Of a stretch of DNA of 54,784 bases, positions 35,212 through 43,790 are shown piece by piece (the stretch's first letter is position 1; every line of letters begins with the position of its first letter). Below the pieces are notes generated by a model. It did not search any database. It was given only the letters and a program-made list of their open reading frames with translations, and was not told where the DNA came from. The position numbers and the translations under genes were made by a program. The DNA lies in assembly GCA_947630075.1 (NCBI GenBank), contig CANRGF010000001.1:1-54784 (forward strand), given 5' to 3'. Origin of the DNA: an uncultured Clostridia bacterium (GTDB taxonomy: Bacteria; Bacillota; Clostridia; Christensenellales; UBA1242).

Positions 35212-36391
35212 AAAAACTAAATCTCGCGGAATAAATTTCTTTGCCCTATTATTGGCCTTAATTTTGGGAGCGTGTGTTGGCTTTGGCATAATTAGTTATC
35301 TCACTCTGCCTGAAACGGACGAATTAACTATTGGCGAGGAAGTGTTTTATTCTTATGAAAACTCAAGCGTTTCCAACCAAAAATTAGACTTAAAAGATGA
35401 TGAATTGTCCGTCCACTTCCTTGAACTTGGCAATAAATACACGGGCGATTGCACATACATAAAATATGGCGATGTGGACATTTTAATTGACTGTGGCTCA
35501 AAGACCAACAGCATCAGCACTGTTGCAAATTATCTCAATCAATATGTTACGGACAACACGCTCGAATTTGTGATAATCACCCACGCTCACACCGACCATT
35601 ATGCCGGCTTTGCCACGAGCGAAAAAATGGATAGCATTTTTGATTTATATAGTTGCCAAACCATTATAACTTTTGCAAACACCAATCAAAAAGAGAGCTC
35701 GGCAACCTATAAAAACTTTAATCGAGAACTTAATGCGGAAATCGAAGAAGGTGCAAAACATTTCACCGCACTAGAATGCTGGAATGGAAGCGAAAACGCA
35801 CAAGGCGAAAAGGCGCAAAAGCAATTTGATTTGGCAGAAAACTTATCTTTAAAGATTTTATATCAAAAATATTATGAGCAAACTGCTAAAAAAGAAAACA
35901 ATTACTCTGTTTGTTGCTTGCTGACGCACGGCACAGGTGAGAGTGCACACAACTTTTTATTCACCGGAGATTTGGAGGCGGACGGCGAGCAAAGCTTGGT
36001 GGAAAATAACCCTGATTTGCCAAAGGTGGACGTGTTTAAAGCAGGGCATCACGGCAGCAACACGAGTTCTAACGATGTGTTGCTAGAAGTTATTCGTCCT
36101 GAAATTGTGTGCATTTGCTGCTGTGCCGGCAGCCCAGAATACACAACCACAGAAGCCAATCAATTCCCTGCACAAGAATTTATCGATAGAATGAGCAAAT
36201 TTGAGGTGAGTGAAATTTATGTAACCACACTATGTGTTGACTATGAAAATGACGAATTCACTTCATTTAATGGCAACATCACAATCATTTCAAAAGCAAA
36301 TGAAGAATTGCGAAAAAACTTTAGCAATTCACCAACCACACTGCAACAAACAGATTGGTTTAAAGCGAATCGAGAATGGAAAGCGAATTAA
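35204..36391 (+). CDS. membrane-anchored metallo-beta-lactamase-fold hydrolase (ComEC-hydrolase type)
   Basis: A 395-residue protein. The anchor helix (12-32) places the enzyme outside the membrane. The MBL metal motifs are complete: HAHTDH (127-132), FTGDLE, and KAGHHGSNTSS. This last motif and the overall spacing match the free-standing relatives of the ComEC C-terminal domain, which may act as nucleases or phosphodiesterases on exogenous DNA. No ComEC channel is present here. AAAGGAGG lies upstream inside the preceding gene. The substrate cannot be deduced. Confidence 0.85.
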   Translation: MARKTKSRGINFFALLLALILGACVGFGIISYLTLPETDELTIGEEVFYSYENSSVSNQKLDLKDDELSVHFLELGNKYTGDCTYIKYGDVDILIDCGSKTNSISTVANYLNQYVTDNTLEFVIITHAHTDHYAGFATSEKMDSIFDLYSCQTIITFANTNQKESSATYKNFNRELNAEIEEGAKHFTALECWNGSENAQGEKAQKQFDLAENLSLKILYQKYYEQTAKKENNYSVCCLLTHGTGESAHNFLFTGDLEADGEQSLVENNPDLPKVDVFKAGHHGSNTSSNDVLLEVIRPEIVCICCCAGSPEYTTTEANQFPAQEFIDRMSKFEVSEIYVTTLCVDYENDEFTSFNGNITIISKANEELRKNFSNSPTTLQQTDWFKANREWKAN

Positions 36392-36418
36392 AAAAGAGCA
36401 ATTTAATTGCCCTTTTTT
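36387..36418. terminator. bidirectional terminator after the hydrolase gene
   Basis: AAAAAAGAGCAAT / ATTGCCCTTTTTT stem with one mismatch, between convergent genes. Confidence 0.75.
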
Positions 36419-36419
36419 A

Positions 36420-36878
36420 TTATTTGTTTTCTGCTTGTTTGCGCTTTGCTTGCATTTCGTTTTGTGCCGTTGCGTGCTCAACAATGCTTTCACCCACACA
36501 CCAACTAGCAATCATATAGCCTGTGGTCATGAGCGAAATTAGCGAAACAGAAATGAATAAATTGAAGAAGTCTACGGCAAGCCCTGTTCTGCCAGCATTA
36601 ATCACATATAATATGCATGCCATCACAACAGCCAACACACTAAGCACATAAACAATAAAGCCAGAAATTGTTTTGCCTTCGTGAGTGTTGGTGCAGATTA
36701 TGTCAAAAATCAAATTGCCAACAACAAAACCCGTCCAAACATAATAGATGATTTTTGCCCACAATGCCACATCTTTAACCACTAAGCAATAGACGAAAAA
36801 GCCTGCGCTAACCATTGCCAAAGCAATAAGTGTGTAATAAACAATTATGGCCAATACTTTTTTGTTGAAAATGCTCAT
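36420..36878 (-). CDS. four-helix membrane protein, unknown (152 aa)
   Basis: Four hydrophobic segments (about 9-31, 40-60, 73-95, 105-127) are joined by short loops and end in a charged, Gln/Lys-rich cytoplasmic tail. No transporter motif or family was recognised. AGGAGG precedes ATG 36878. It is monocistronic, in convergence with the hydrolase gene. The 120-nt AT-rich gap behind it, toward the ATPase, shows nothing recognisable. Confidence 0.65.
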   Translation of the reverse strand: MSIFNKKVLAIIVYYTLIALAMVSAGFFVYCLVVKDVALWAKIIYYVWTGFVVGNLIFDIICTNTHEGKTISGFIVYVLSVLAVVMACILYVINAGRTGLAVDFFNLFISVSLISLMTTGYMIASWCVGESIVEHATAQNEMQAKRKQAENK

Positions 36879-37002
36879 TTTGTCCTCCTATGAGTATTCT
36901 TAACAAAAATTAAAATTTTATGCAAAATTGAAAATTAACAAGAAAATTATTAAAAAACATTAAAAATAGTGCGTTTTATCAATTTTTTTATATTTTAAGT
37001 GC

Positions 37003-39639
37003 TTATTTTGCTCTCACCTTCTCTTTTTTTATTTTATGCCTTTTTATATAGATTGAAGGATTTTTATTTAAAATTGCTTTGAAGAGTTCGCAGGTCGGCA
37101 CGATTAAAACAGATGCAATTATCACCACCAGCCATTGTGAGAAATTTAAAAATTCCAAACCAAACAAGGCATACATCGGCGGAACAACTGCCACTGCCAA
37201 ATTTATTGCAAGCGTGAGAATGAAGCAAAAGTTGAATGTTTTATTATCAAACAAATTTTTTTCAAAAATTGAATTGTTGGTTTTGCAATTCACACTGTGC
37301 AATAGTTGCATGAAAATGATTGTGAAAAACACCATAGTGCTCGCCTCTGCAGGAGAATAACATTTCACTCCCACAATAAACACAACCATAACAATCAGCG
37401 TTTGCAAAATTGACTGATAAATTATTGCCACACCCGTTATGCCACCAAACAGTCCCGCCCGACTATTGCGCGGTGGCGATTGCATCACTTCCTTTTCCAC
37501 CTTTTCCATGCCAAGAGCAAAGGCAGGCAAGCTATCTGTAACCAGATTTATAAATAACATTTGTGCAGGCAATAAAAATGTTAAATTCGGGAAGAACAAA
37601 AGCGCAAGCAACATTCCAAACACTTCCACGCAATTTGTTGAAATTAAAAATTGCAGTGCCTTTTGAATGTTTGAATATACCTTTCTCCCTTCCTCAACAG
37701 CCACAATGATTGAAGAAAAGTTGTCATCCGTGATAATTAAGTCTGCCACATTTTTAACCACATCACTGCCCGATTTGCCCATGCCCACGCCTATGTCTGC
37801 AATTTTTAGGCTTGGAGCATCGTTCACTCCATCGCCCGTCATTGCCACAACCTTTTGTAAATTTTTGAAGGCTTTAACAATTCTCACCTTATGCTCTGGG
37901 CTTACTCGAGCATACACTGTGAATTTGGTGCAAATTCTTTTAAGTTCTGCATCGGTTAGCCTATCAATTTCTTCCCCAGAAATCACTTCGTCTATCGATT
38001 TTGCAATTCCTAGTTCGCTAGCAATGGCAAAAGCGGTTTTTTTGTGGTCGCCCGTTATCATCACAGGTTTTAACCCTGCCTTAAAACATTTTTCAATGCT
38101 GGATTTCACCTCTGGGCGCGGATTGTCTATCATGCCAGCCAAACCTAAAAACACCATGTCGCTTTCAGGCTCGTCGTTAGGGCTAAACACATCAAATTTT
38201 TTTGAGCAAAAGCCCATAACTCGAAGTGCCTTAGAAGTCATTTCATCGTTCACTTTTTTTATTTTTTCAATGATTTCATCCGTTATTTGCTCAATTTTGC
38301 CATTAATTTTTATAAATTTGCATTTTTTTATTAAAATTTCTGGTGCACCTTTTGCCAAACATTTCACTCCGTCATCATTAACGATAACCGACATCATCTT
38401 CCTAATTGAATTAAAAGGAATTTCATGCAGCACCTTCATTTCTTGCCCAGAATAATATTGATTTGCAAATTCAAAGAGCGCACTTTCGGTTGGCTCTCCA
38501 ACCACCTTGCCATTCTCTAATTTTGAATTGTTGCAAAATTTCATGCACTTTAAAATTTCGTTAAATGTGTCGCCCTGAGTTAAATCATATTGCCAATCGA
38601 AAAAAGTTTTCACCACCTGCATTTTGTTGCGAGTGAGAGTGCCTGTTTTATCCGTGCAAATAATTTCGCAACTGCCAAGAGTTTCCACCGCGTGCAAATG
38701 CTTAATAATACATTTCCTTTTTGCCAACTGCTGCACGCCCAACGCCAAAATTATTGTTATCACCGCTGGCAAACTTTCTGGAATGGCAGCAACAGCCAAC
38801 GCAACTGCCGTCATTAGCGGATTTAAAAATCCATTGCCTGCCACCATCTCAATCATGAAAATCACTAAGCAAATTGCAACCACTGACCAAGTGATTATCT
38901 TGCCAATTTTTTCAATCGATTTTTGAAGTGGTGTGGTCTGCTTTTGAGCATTGAAAAGCAGATTGGCAATTTTGCCAAGCTCTGAGTCTGCACCCGTTGC
39001 CACCACCACACCGCGTGCTTTTCCGCTCGTTATCATGCTGCCAGAATATGCCATGTTTTTGCGCTCTGCGAGTGGTGTGTTTTTGCTTAAAACCAAATCA
39101 GCATTTTTTTCAACGGGCACACTTTCACCCGTTAGGCTACTTTCATCGCATGAAAAATTGTTGGCATCAATCAGGCGAACATCTGCCGCCACCACATTGC
39201 CCGCTTCCATTTCAACAATGTCGCCGGGGGCGATGTCTTTGCTATCAACAGTAATAAGATTGCCTGCCCGCACAACTTTAACAGTCATTTTTTCGCTTTT
39301 TGCAAGGTCATCAATGCAAGCCTGCGCCTTGTTTTCTTGAAAGACGCCAATAAGAGCATTCACCACCACAATAAACAAAATCACAAAGCCTTCAAATAAG
39401 TCGGCATATTCCTTGTTCACTATGGCGATTGTAAGAGATACCACAGCCGACACAAGCAAAATTGCCACCATAATGTTTAAAAATTGCTTAAAAAAACACT
39501 TAATAAACGATTGTTTCTTCGTTTTTTTTAATTCATTTTTGCCAAACTTTGCAAGCCTTTCGCTCGCTTCTTTGGGCATTAACCCTTTTGAAGATGAATT
39601 AAGTTGTTTTATGGCATCAAAACTATTCAAATAATGCAT
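37003..39639 (-). CDS. P-type Ca2+-transporting ATPase (PMR1/SERCA-like)
   Basis: An 878-residue P2A-type pump. It has a cation-ATPase N-domain (GLMPKEASERLAKFGKNEL), TGES in the actuator, and PESLPA in the fourth membrane helix (a PEGLPA variant). The phosphorylated Asp is in CDKTGTLT, TGDHKKTA is in the N/P region, GDGVNDAP is present, and about ten hydrophobic helices cover the rest. It exports Ca2+, and possibly Mn2+, from the cytosol. ATG 39639 is preferred over a TTG at 39690, because the family begins close to the MHYLNSFDAI sequence. No clear ribosome site is seen for either. It is transcribed divergently from the rel gene. Confidence 0.92.
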   Translation of the reverse strand: MHYLNSFDAIKQLNSSSKGLMPKEASERLAKFGKNELKKTKKQSFIKCFFKQFLNIMVAILLVSAVVSLTIAIVNKEYADLFEGFVILFIVVVNALIGVFQENKAQACIDDLAKSEKMTVKVVRAGNLITVDSKDIAPGDIVEMEAGNVVAADVRLIDANNFSCDESSLTGESVPVEKNADLVLSKNTPLAERKNMAYSGSMITSGKARGVVVATGADSELGKIANLLFNAQKQTTPLQKSIEKIGKIITWSVVAICLVIFMIEMVAGNGFLNPLMTAVALAVAAIPESLPAVITIILALGVQQLAKRKCIIKHLHAVETLGSCEIICTDKTGTLTRNKMQVVKTFFDWQYDLTQGDTFNEILKCMKFCNNSKLENGKVVGEPTESALFEFANQYYSGQEMKVLHEIPFNSIRKMMSVIVNDDGVKCLAKGAPEILIKKCKFIKINGKIEQITDEIIEKIKKVNDEMTSKALRVMGFCSKKFDVFSPNDEPESDMVFLGLAGMIDNPRPEVKSSIEKCFKAGLKPVMITGDHKKTAFAIASELGIAKSIDEVISGEEIDRLTDAELKRICTKFTVYARVSPEHKVRIVKAFKNLQKVVAMTGDGVNDAPSLKIADIGVGMGKSGSDVVKNVADLIITDDNFSSIIVAVEEGRKVYSNIQKALQFLISTNCVEVFGMLLALLFFPNLTFLLPAQMLFINLVTDSLPAFALGMEKVEKEVMQSPPRNSRAGLFGGITGVAIIYQSILQTLIVMVVFIVGVKCYSPAEASTMVFFTIIFMQLLHSVNCKTNNSIFEKNLFDNKTFNFCFILTLAINLAVAVVPPMYALFGLEFLNFSQWLVVIIASVLIVPTCELFKAILNKNPSIYIKRHKIKKEKVRAK

Positions 39640-39761
39640 AAAATAATCTATTATCCGTGAGCAGTAAATAGAACTTTTTGCTTTTGCCAATTTCTCATTT
39701 TAACCTTAATAATCGATTTGAAAATTTAAAATTTTATGCTAAAATATATTCGAGGAGTTTT

Positions 39762-41609
39762 ATGACTGAAAAAATTAATGCAATAATAAACAACTTCAAC
39801 GGAAAAGAGAAAAAGAAAATGGACGATTTTTTGTCCATCATGGCAGACATAGGCTTAAAAGATGACTTCGTGCTTTCTGGGCTCATATATTTCTCTTTGC
39901 GTGCAAAAAATGTCAGCTTAGATGATCTGCAATCTAAATGCTCTCCTGAAACTTTGAAAATGGTTGAGACACTAATTAAGTTAGACAATATAAATTTTGA
40001 GCAGCAAAATAGCGAGGCTGAGAACTTGAGAAAAATGTTTTTTGCAATCACAAAAGACATTCGCACTATAATGCTGAAAATTGCCATTGTTGTGGCAGAC
40101 GCAAGAAATTTAGAAAATCTCACAAACGAGCAAAAGCAGGACTTTGCCCGAGTGATTTTTTCGCTTTATGCTCCGCTTGCCGCCCGCCTAGGTTTGAGCG
40201 CATATAAAACAGAGCTTGAAGAAGCAGCTTTTAAAATTGAAAATCCAAAATTGCAGGAAGAAATTCAAGCGGAAGTGGACAACCGCTATCATCACCGCGA
40301 GCCAATCGTGGAACGATTAAAAACACTTGTGAATAATTGTATGCACGAATTAGGCATTAATGGGCGAGTGTATGGCAGGAAAAAACACATTTATAGCATT
40401 TATAAAAAGTTGCAAGACCACTCATTTGATAATATTTATGACCTTATTGCTGTGCGTGCTATAGTTAGCACAGTGGCAGAGTGTTACGCTCTGCTTGGCA
40501 GGCTTCACTGCGAAGTTGAGCCACTTCAAAATAGATTTAAAGACTATATTGCCACGCCAAAGCCAAACGGCTATCAATCATTGCACACCACCGTTTTATT
40601 TGAAGGGTTTCCTGTGGAAATTCAAATCAGGACAGAGGACATGAACAAATATGCCGAATATGGTGTGGCAGCGCATTGGCTTTATAAAGAAAAAGGGCGC
40701 AAGCGCGACACACTTGATGCCAGCCTAGGCTACCTGCGCTTAATGATGGAAAGCGAAAATGTGAGCATCGATGAACTTGCCGATTCGCTTAATCAGGACA
40801 TTTACAATAACGAAATTTTCGTGCAAACGCCAAAGGGAAAGGTGATTTATCTTCCTTCTCAATCCACCCCGATTGACTTCGCTTATTGCATACATAGTGA
40901 AGTGGGCAACCGATGTGTTGGCGCAAAGGTGAATGGCAAAATGGTGCCAACCACCACCCTTCTAAACAATGGTGATGTGGTGGAGATTATCACCAACCCA
41001 AATTCAAAAGGCCCATCACGCGATTGGCTTAAAACCTGCAAAACCGCAGGGGCAAAAAAAGAAATAAATCTTTTCTTTAAGCGAAACATGAAGGAAGAAA
41101 ATATTCGTCTTGGCAAATCAATGCTAGAAAACGCAATTAAGGAGAAAGGTTATTCTGTGGCAAAACTCACCGAAAAGAAAAATTTGGATGAAGTGCTGCC
41201 ACAATATAATCTGACCAATTCGGACGAACATTACGCAAGCCTAAGCACAAACGCCTATCCTATCAAAGCGGTTGTGAACAAATTAGTTAGTTTATATCAA
41301 AAGCAAATCAAAACTGAAACTCTAAGCGCCACCACCCCAGAAAACAATGTTCGCCTAGCCGCTCCAAGCGAGAAATTAATTGCCGTGAAAGGGCTAAACA
41401 ACATATTGATGCGCTTTGCAAACTGCTGCCACCCTATGTATGGCGACAAAATTGTTGGCTTCATTTCAGCTGGGCGAGGCATAGTTATCCACCGCGCCGT
41501 TTGCCCAAATGTTAGTTATTTCGATAATTCACGCCTAATTGAAGCCAGTTGGAAGCCAAATGTGGATCTAAATGGCCACAAAAAGAAATCAAAAGAAGAG
41601 AGAAAATAA
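39762..41609 (+). CDS. rel: RelA/SpoT-family (p)ppGpp synthetase lacking a recognisable HD hydrolase site
   Basis: A 615-residue stringent-response enzyme. The synthetase is intact: YDLIAVRAIV, RFKDYIATPKPNGYQSLHTT (RxKD motif) and AEYGVAAHWLYKEK, followed by a TGS domain (VQTPKGKVIYLP, near 382) and a Cys/His zinc-finger-like end (FANCCHPMYGDK, CPN). The N-terminal region where bifunctional Rel enzymes carry the H and HD metal ligands has instead SGLIYFSLRAK-type sequence, and the ACT domain is missing. Only the NLRKMFFAITKDIR helix survives of the hydrolase domain. GAGGAG precedes ATG 39762. It should therefore make but not degrade (p)ppGpp. Confidence 0.92.
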   Translation: MTEKINAIINNFNGKEKKKMDDFLSIMADIGLKDDFVLSGLIYFSLRAKNVSLDDLQSKCSPETLKMVETLIKLDNINFEQQNSEAENLRKMFFAITKDIRTIMLKIAIVVADARNLENLTNEQKQDFARVIFSLYAPLAARLGLSAYKTELEEAAFKIENPKLQEEIQAEVDNRYHHREPIVERLKTLVNNCMHELGINGRVYGRKKHIYSIYKKLQDHSFDNIYDLIAVRAIVSTVAECYALLGRLHCEVEPLQNRFKDYIATPKPNGYQSLHTTVLFEGFPVEIQIRTEDMNKYAEYGVAAHWLYKEKGRKRDTLDASLGYLRLMMESENVSIDELADSLNQDIYNNEIFVQTPKGKVIYLPSQSTPIDFAYCIHSEVGNRCVGAKVNGKMVPTTTLLNNGDVVEIITNPNSKGPSRDWLKTCKTAGAKKEINLFFKRNMKEENIRLGKSMLENAIKEKGYSVAKLTEKKNLDEVLPQYNLTNSDEHYASLSTNAYPIKAVVNKLVSLYQKQIKTETLSATTPENNVRLAAPSEKLIAVKGLNNILMRFANCCHPMYGDKIVGFISAGRGIVIHRAVCPNVSYFDNSRLIEASWKPNVDLNGHKKKSKEERK

Positions 41610-41635
41610 AAAAAACCGCTAAATGCGGTTTTTTT
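41608..41635 (+). terminator. terminator after rel
   Basis: AAAAACCGC-TAAAT-GCGGTTTTT followed by further T. It also serves the convergent small gene. Confidence 0.85.
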
Positions 41636-41636
41636 G

Positions 41637-41870
41637 TTAAGCCAATTTAGGCTCTTTGCATATAAGTATGCAAATAAGGTCTACTAACCATGTGATGAAG
41701 AAGAATGGGATAATCCACAAAATGCCAACGATGATTAGCCAAACCTTACCGGTTGTGGCACCTTTAACGATACGATAAATGGCCCAAGTGAAAATGTCCA
41801 CAATAGGCAAAGCAAGGACGCATTTAAGCCACCAAGGTGCATCATCAAACCATTTTATAAAATTTTTCAT
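41637..41870 (-). CDS. small membrane protein, 77 aa
   Basis: Two hydrophobic stretches (about 15-33 and 42-70) rich in Trp and Ile, and an acidic/aromatic amphipathic start (FIKWFDDAPWW). It resembles short inner-membrane proteins that are common and unnamed in Firmicutes. No functional motif is visible. AAAGGAGAG precedes ATG 41870. The 286-bp gap behind it, to the acyltransferase gene, contains only a poly-C tract and a short direct repeat. Confidence 0.6.
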   Translation of the reverse strand: MKNFIKWFDDAPWWLKCVLALPIVDIFTWAIYRIVKGATTGKVWLIIVGILWIIPFFFITWLVDLICILICKEPKLA

Positions 41871-42008
41871 AAGCTCTCCTTTTAAAAAGATATTAATATT
41901 ATATATTATTTATTCCTTTATGGCAAACATTTTTGACAAATTTTTGCAAAATTTTTGAAGCTATTTCATTTTTATAAATTTTGCTTACCCCCTCCCCCAA
42001 GCACAAAA

Positions 42009-42056
42009 CTCTAATTTCAGTGGAGTTTTATTCAATTCTCTATTTTTAGTGGAGTT
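42009..42056. repeat. two 19-bp direct repeats with inverted ends
   Basis: CTCTAATTTCAGTGGAGTT (42009-42027) and CTCTATTTTTAGTGGAGTT (42038-42056) are 17/19 identical with a 29-bp period. Each has ACTC...GAGT-like complementary ends. They lie about 100 bp upstream of the acyltransferase/glycosyltransferase cluster, so they may be operator sites. Confidence 0.45.
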
Positions 42057-42156
42057 AGGTCTAATTTTACTTCCCTAAGATTTAGAGAAAAAATTGTCGG
42101 TTCAAACTTGTTTTTCACTTTATTTCATAATATAATACCTTTAAGTTGAGGCGGAA

Positions 42157-42936
42157 ATGAGAAGCGATAAACAAAAAGTTTACTATTATCATGACGAGCT
42201 TAATGACGAATTCACTGAATTTTCGGGCAAAACAAAGGTGATTGACGAAAATTTCAAATATGTGAATAATAGTAAACCCTATCGTCTGCTCCACCATCTG
42301 CTATACAACACGCTTGAAAAACCCGTGGCTCACATTTATTGGAAATGCAAATTTCACAATAAGATTGTGAACAAAAAGTTAATTTCTAAGTTTAAGGATA
42401 GCGGCGTGTTTGTGTATGGCAACCACACTCAACAGTTTGGTGATGTGCTTATGCCCTGCTTGGTTACAGGCAAAAAATATGCTTATATAATCGTGCACCC
42501 AAACAACATTTCAATTAAAGGCATTGGCGGTTTAATCCACATATTTGGTGCAATTCCCCTTCCTTCAAACCTAAAAGCGATGAGGCACTTCCTCTCTGCT
42601 ATTGAGCAAAGGATAAAGGAAAAGCAAGCCGTGGTTATCTACCCAGAAGCCCACATTTGGCCATACTTCACAAAGATAAGGCCTTTCACTTCGGTTTCGT
42701 TTAGATATCCCGTTATGCTCAACGCTCCAAGTTTCTGCTTCACAAACACTTATCAAAAGAGGAAAAACGGCAAATTGCAAATCGTAACATACATTGATGG
42801 TCCGTTTTATCCAAACAAAAGCCTTAATCAAAAGGAGCAGCAAGAGGATTTACGCAATCAAATTTATCAAAAAATGGTTGAACGCAGCCAAAGCAGCAAT
42901 CTTGAAATAATTAAATATGTCAAGGAGAACGAATGA
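42157..42936 (+). CDS. PlsC-like 1-acylglycerol-phosphate acyltransferase
   Basis: A 259-residue LPLAT-fold enzyme. The NHx4D motif is in GNHTQQFGD, a PEAH motif in IYPEAHIWP matches the PlsC 'PEG' region, and substrate-site segments FGAIPLPS lie between. It acylates a lysophospholipid or glycan-lipid at the inner face of the membrane. GAGG lies 6 nt before ATG 42157. Its last 4 nt overlap the first GT8 gene (ATGA), so it is translationally coupled to the glycosyltransferases. A second PlsC-like gene closes the cluster. The acceptor is unknown. Confidence 0.85.
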   Translation: MRSDKQKVYYYHDELNDEFTEFSGKTKVIDENFKYVNNSKPYRLLHHLLYNTLEKPVAHIYWKCKFHNKIVNKKLISKFKDSGVFVYGNHTQQFGDVLMPCLVTGKKYAYIIVHPNNISIKGIGGLIHIFGAIPLPSNLKAMRHFLSAIEQRIKEKQAVVIYPEAHIWPYFTKIRPFTSVSFRYPVMLNAPSFCFTNTYQKRKNGKLQIVTYIDGPFYPNKSLNQKEQQEDLRNQIYQKMVERSQSSNLEIIKYVKENE

Positions 42937-43790
42937 TAAATATCTTATTTTCGGGAAATGTAAAAGTGTTTGATGGTGCTCTCACCACAATGCTTTCCGT
43001 TCTAAAACGAACGGAAACAAAAGAGCCATTTACCTTCTATATTTTCACAATGGACATTTCGCGCGTTAAGCCGGAATACACGCCAATCACCAGCGAGCAA
43101 ACAGCCTTTTTGGATAGAGTTAGCAAAGGTTACAACGCTGAAAACCGCGTGGTGAGAGTGGATGTGGGCAAATATTACGAAAAAGAATTTGCTCACTGCC
43201 CTAACGAGCAAGCCTACTGCTCACCATACACATTGCTTAGACTATTTGCTGATATGGTGCCAGACATGCCAGACAAACTGCTTTATCTGGACATTGACCT
43301 GCTCTTTAATCGCGACATTATGCTGCTTTACGGCACAGATGTAACGAATTATGAATATGCAGCAGCGAGGGACCATTATGGAAAATTCTTGCTTAATCCA
43401 AACTATATAAATGCAGGTGTGCTGCTCTTCAACATGAAGAAATGCAAGGAAACGGGTTTGTTCACAAAGGCTAGAAACCTTATAAAGACAAAGAAAATGA
43501 CTTTTGCCGACCAAGACGCAATTTATCGCTCAACCACAAAAAAGTTGATGTTGCCACAGCGTTTTAACGACCAAAAGTTTTGCCATAAGCACACTGTGGT
43601 TAGGCACTTCAGCAAAAGATTATTTTGGTTGCCATACCCTCACACTGCAAACATAAAGCAATGGAATGTGAGCAAGGTGCACAAAGTGTTTAAATACTAT
43701 CAGTTTGATGACATTTTGTATGAATATATCTATTTAAAAAATTTATTTGAGAAAAAAGGAGAATTAAGGGGGAGTTATGAAAAAAATTAA
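42933..43790 (+). CDS. glycosyltransferase family 8 protein A
   Basis: A 285-residue GT8 with the metal-binding DxD in LLYLDIDLLFNRD, and INAGVLLFNMKKCK, the conserved NAGxxxxN motif that binds the acceptor/donor. GT8 enzymes use UDP-glucose or UDP-galactose with retention, often on lipid-linked or wall glycans. AAGGAG sits in the preceding gene, giving coupled translation. The C-terminal ~60 residues are Lys/His/Tyr-rich and may bind membrane. It overlaps the next GT8 by 14 nt. Confidence 0.88.
   Translation: MINILFSGNVKVFDGALTTMLSVLKRTETKEPFTFYIFTMDISRVKPEYTPITSEQTAFLDRVSKGYNAENRVVRVDVGKYYEKEFAHCPNEQAYCSPYTLLRLFADMVPDMPDKLLYLDIDLLFNRDIMLLYGTDVTNYEYAAARDHYGKFLLNPNYINAGVLLFNMKKCKETGLFTKARNLIKTKKMTFADQDAIYRSTTKKLMLPQRFNDQKFCHKHTVVRHFSKRLFWLPYPHTANIKQWNVSKVHKVFKYYQFDDILYEYIYLKNLFEKKGELRGSYEKN

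Noticed and set aside
36879..37002. Promoter or RNA in the AT-rich gap before the ATPase end
   Set aside because: Only A/T-rich sequence, with no hairpin or motif worth calling.
42009..42056. CRISPR array
   Set aside because: Only two imperfect 19-bp repeats with a 10-bp gap, and no cas genes.
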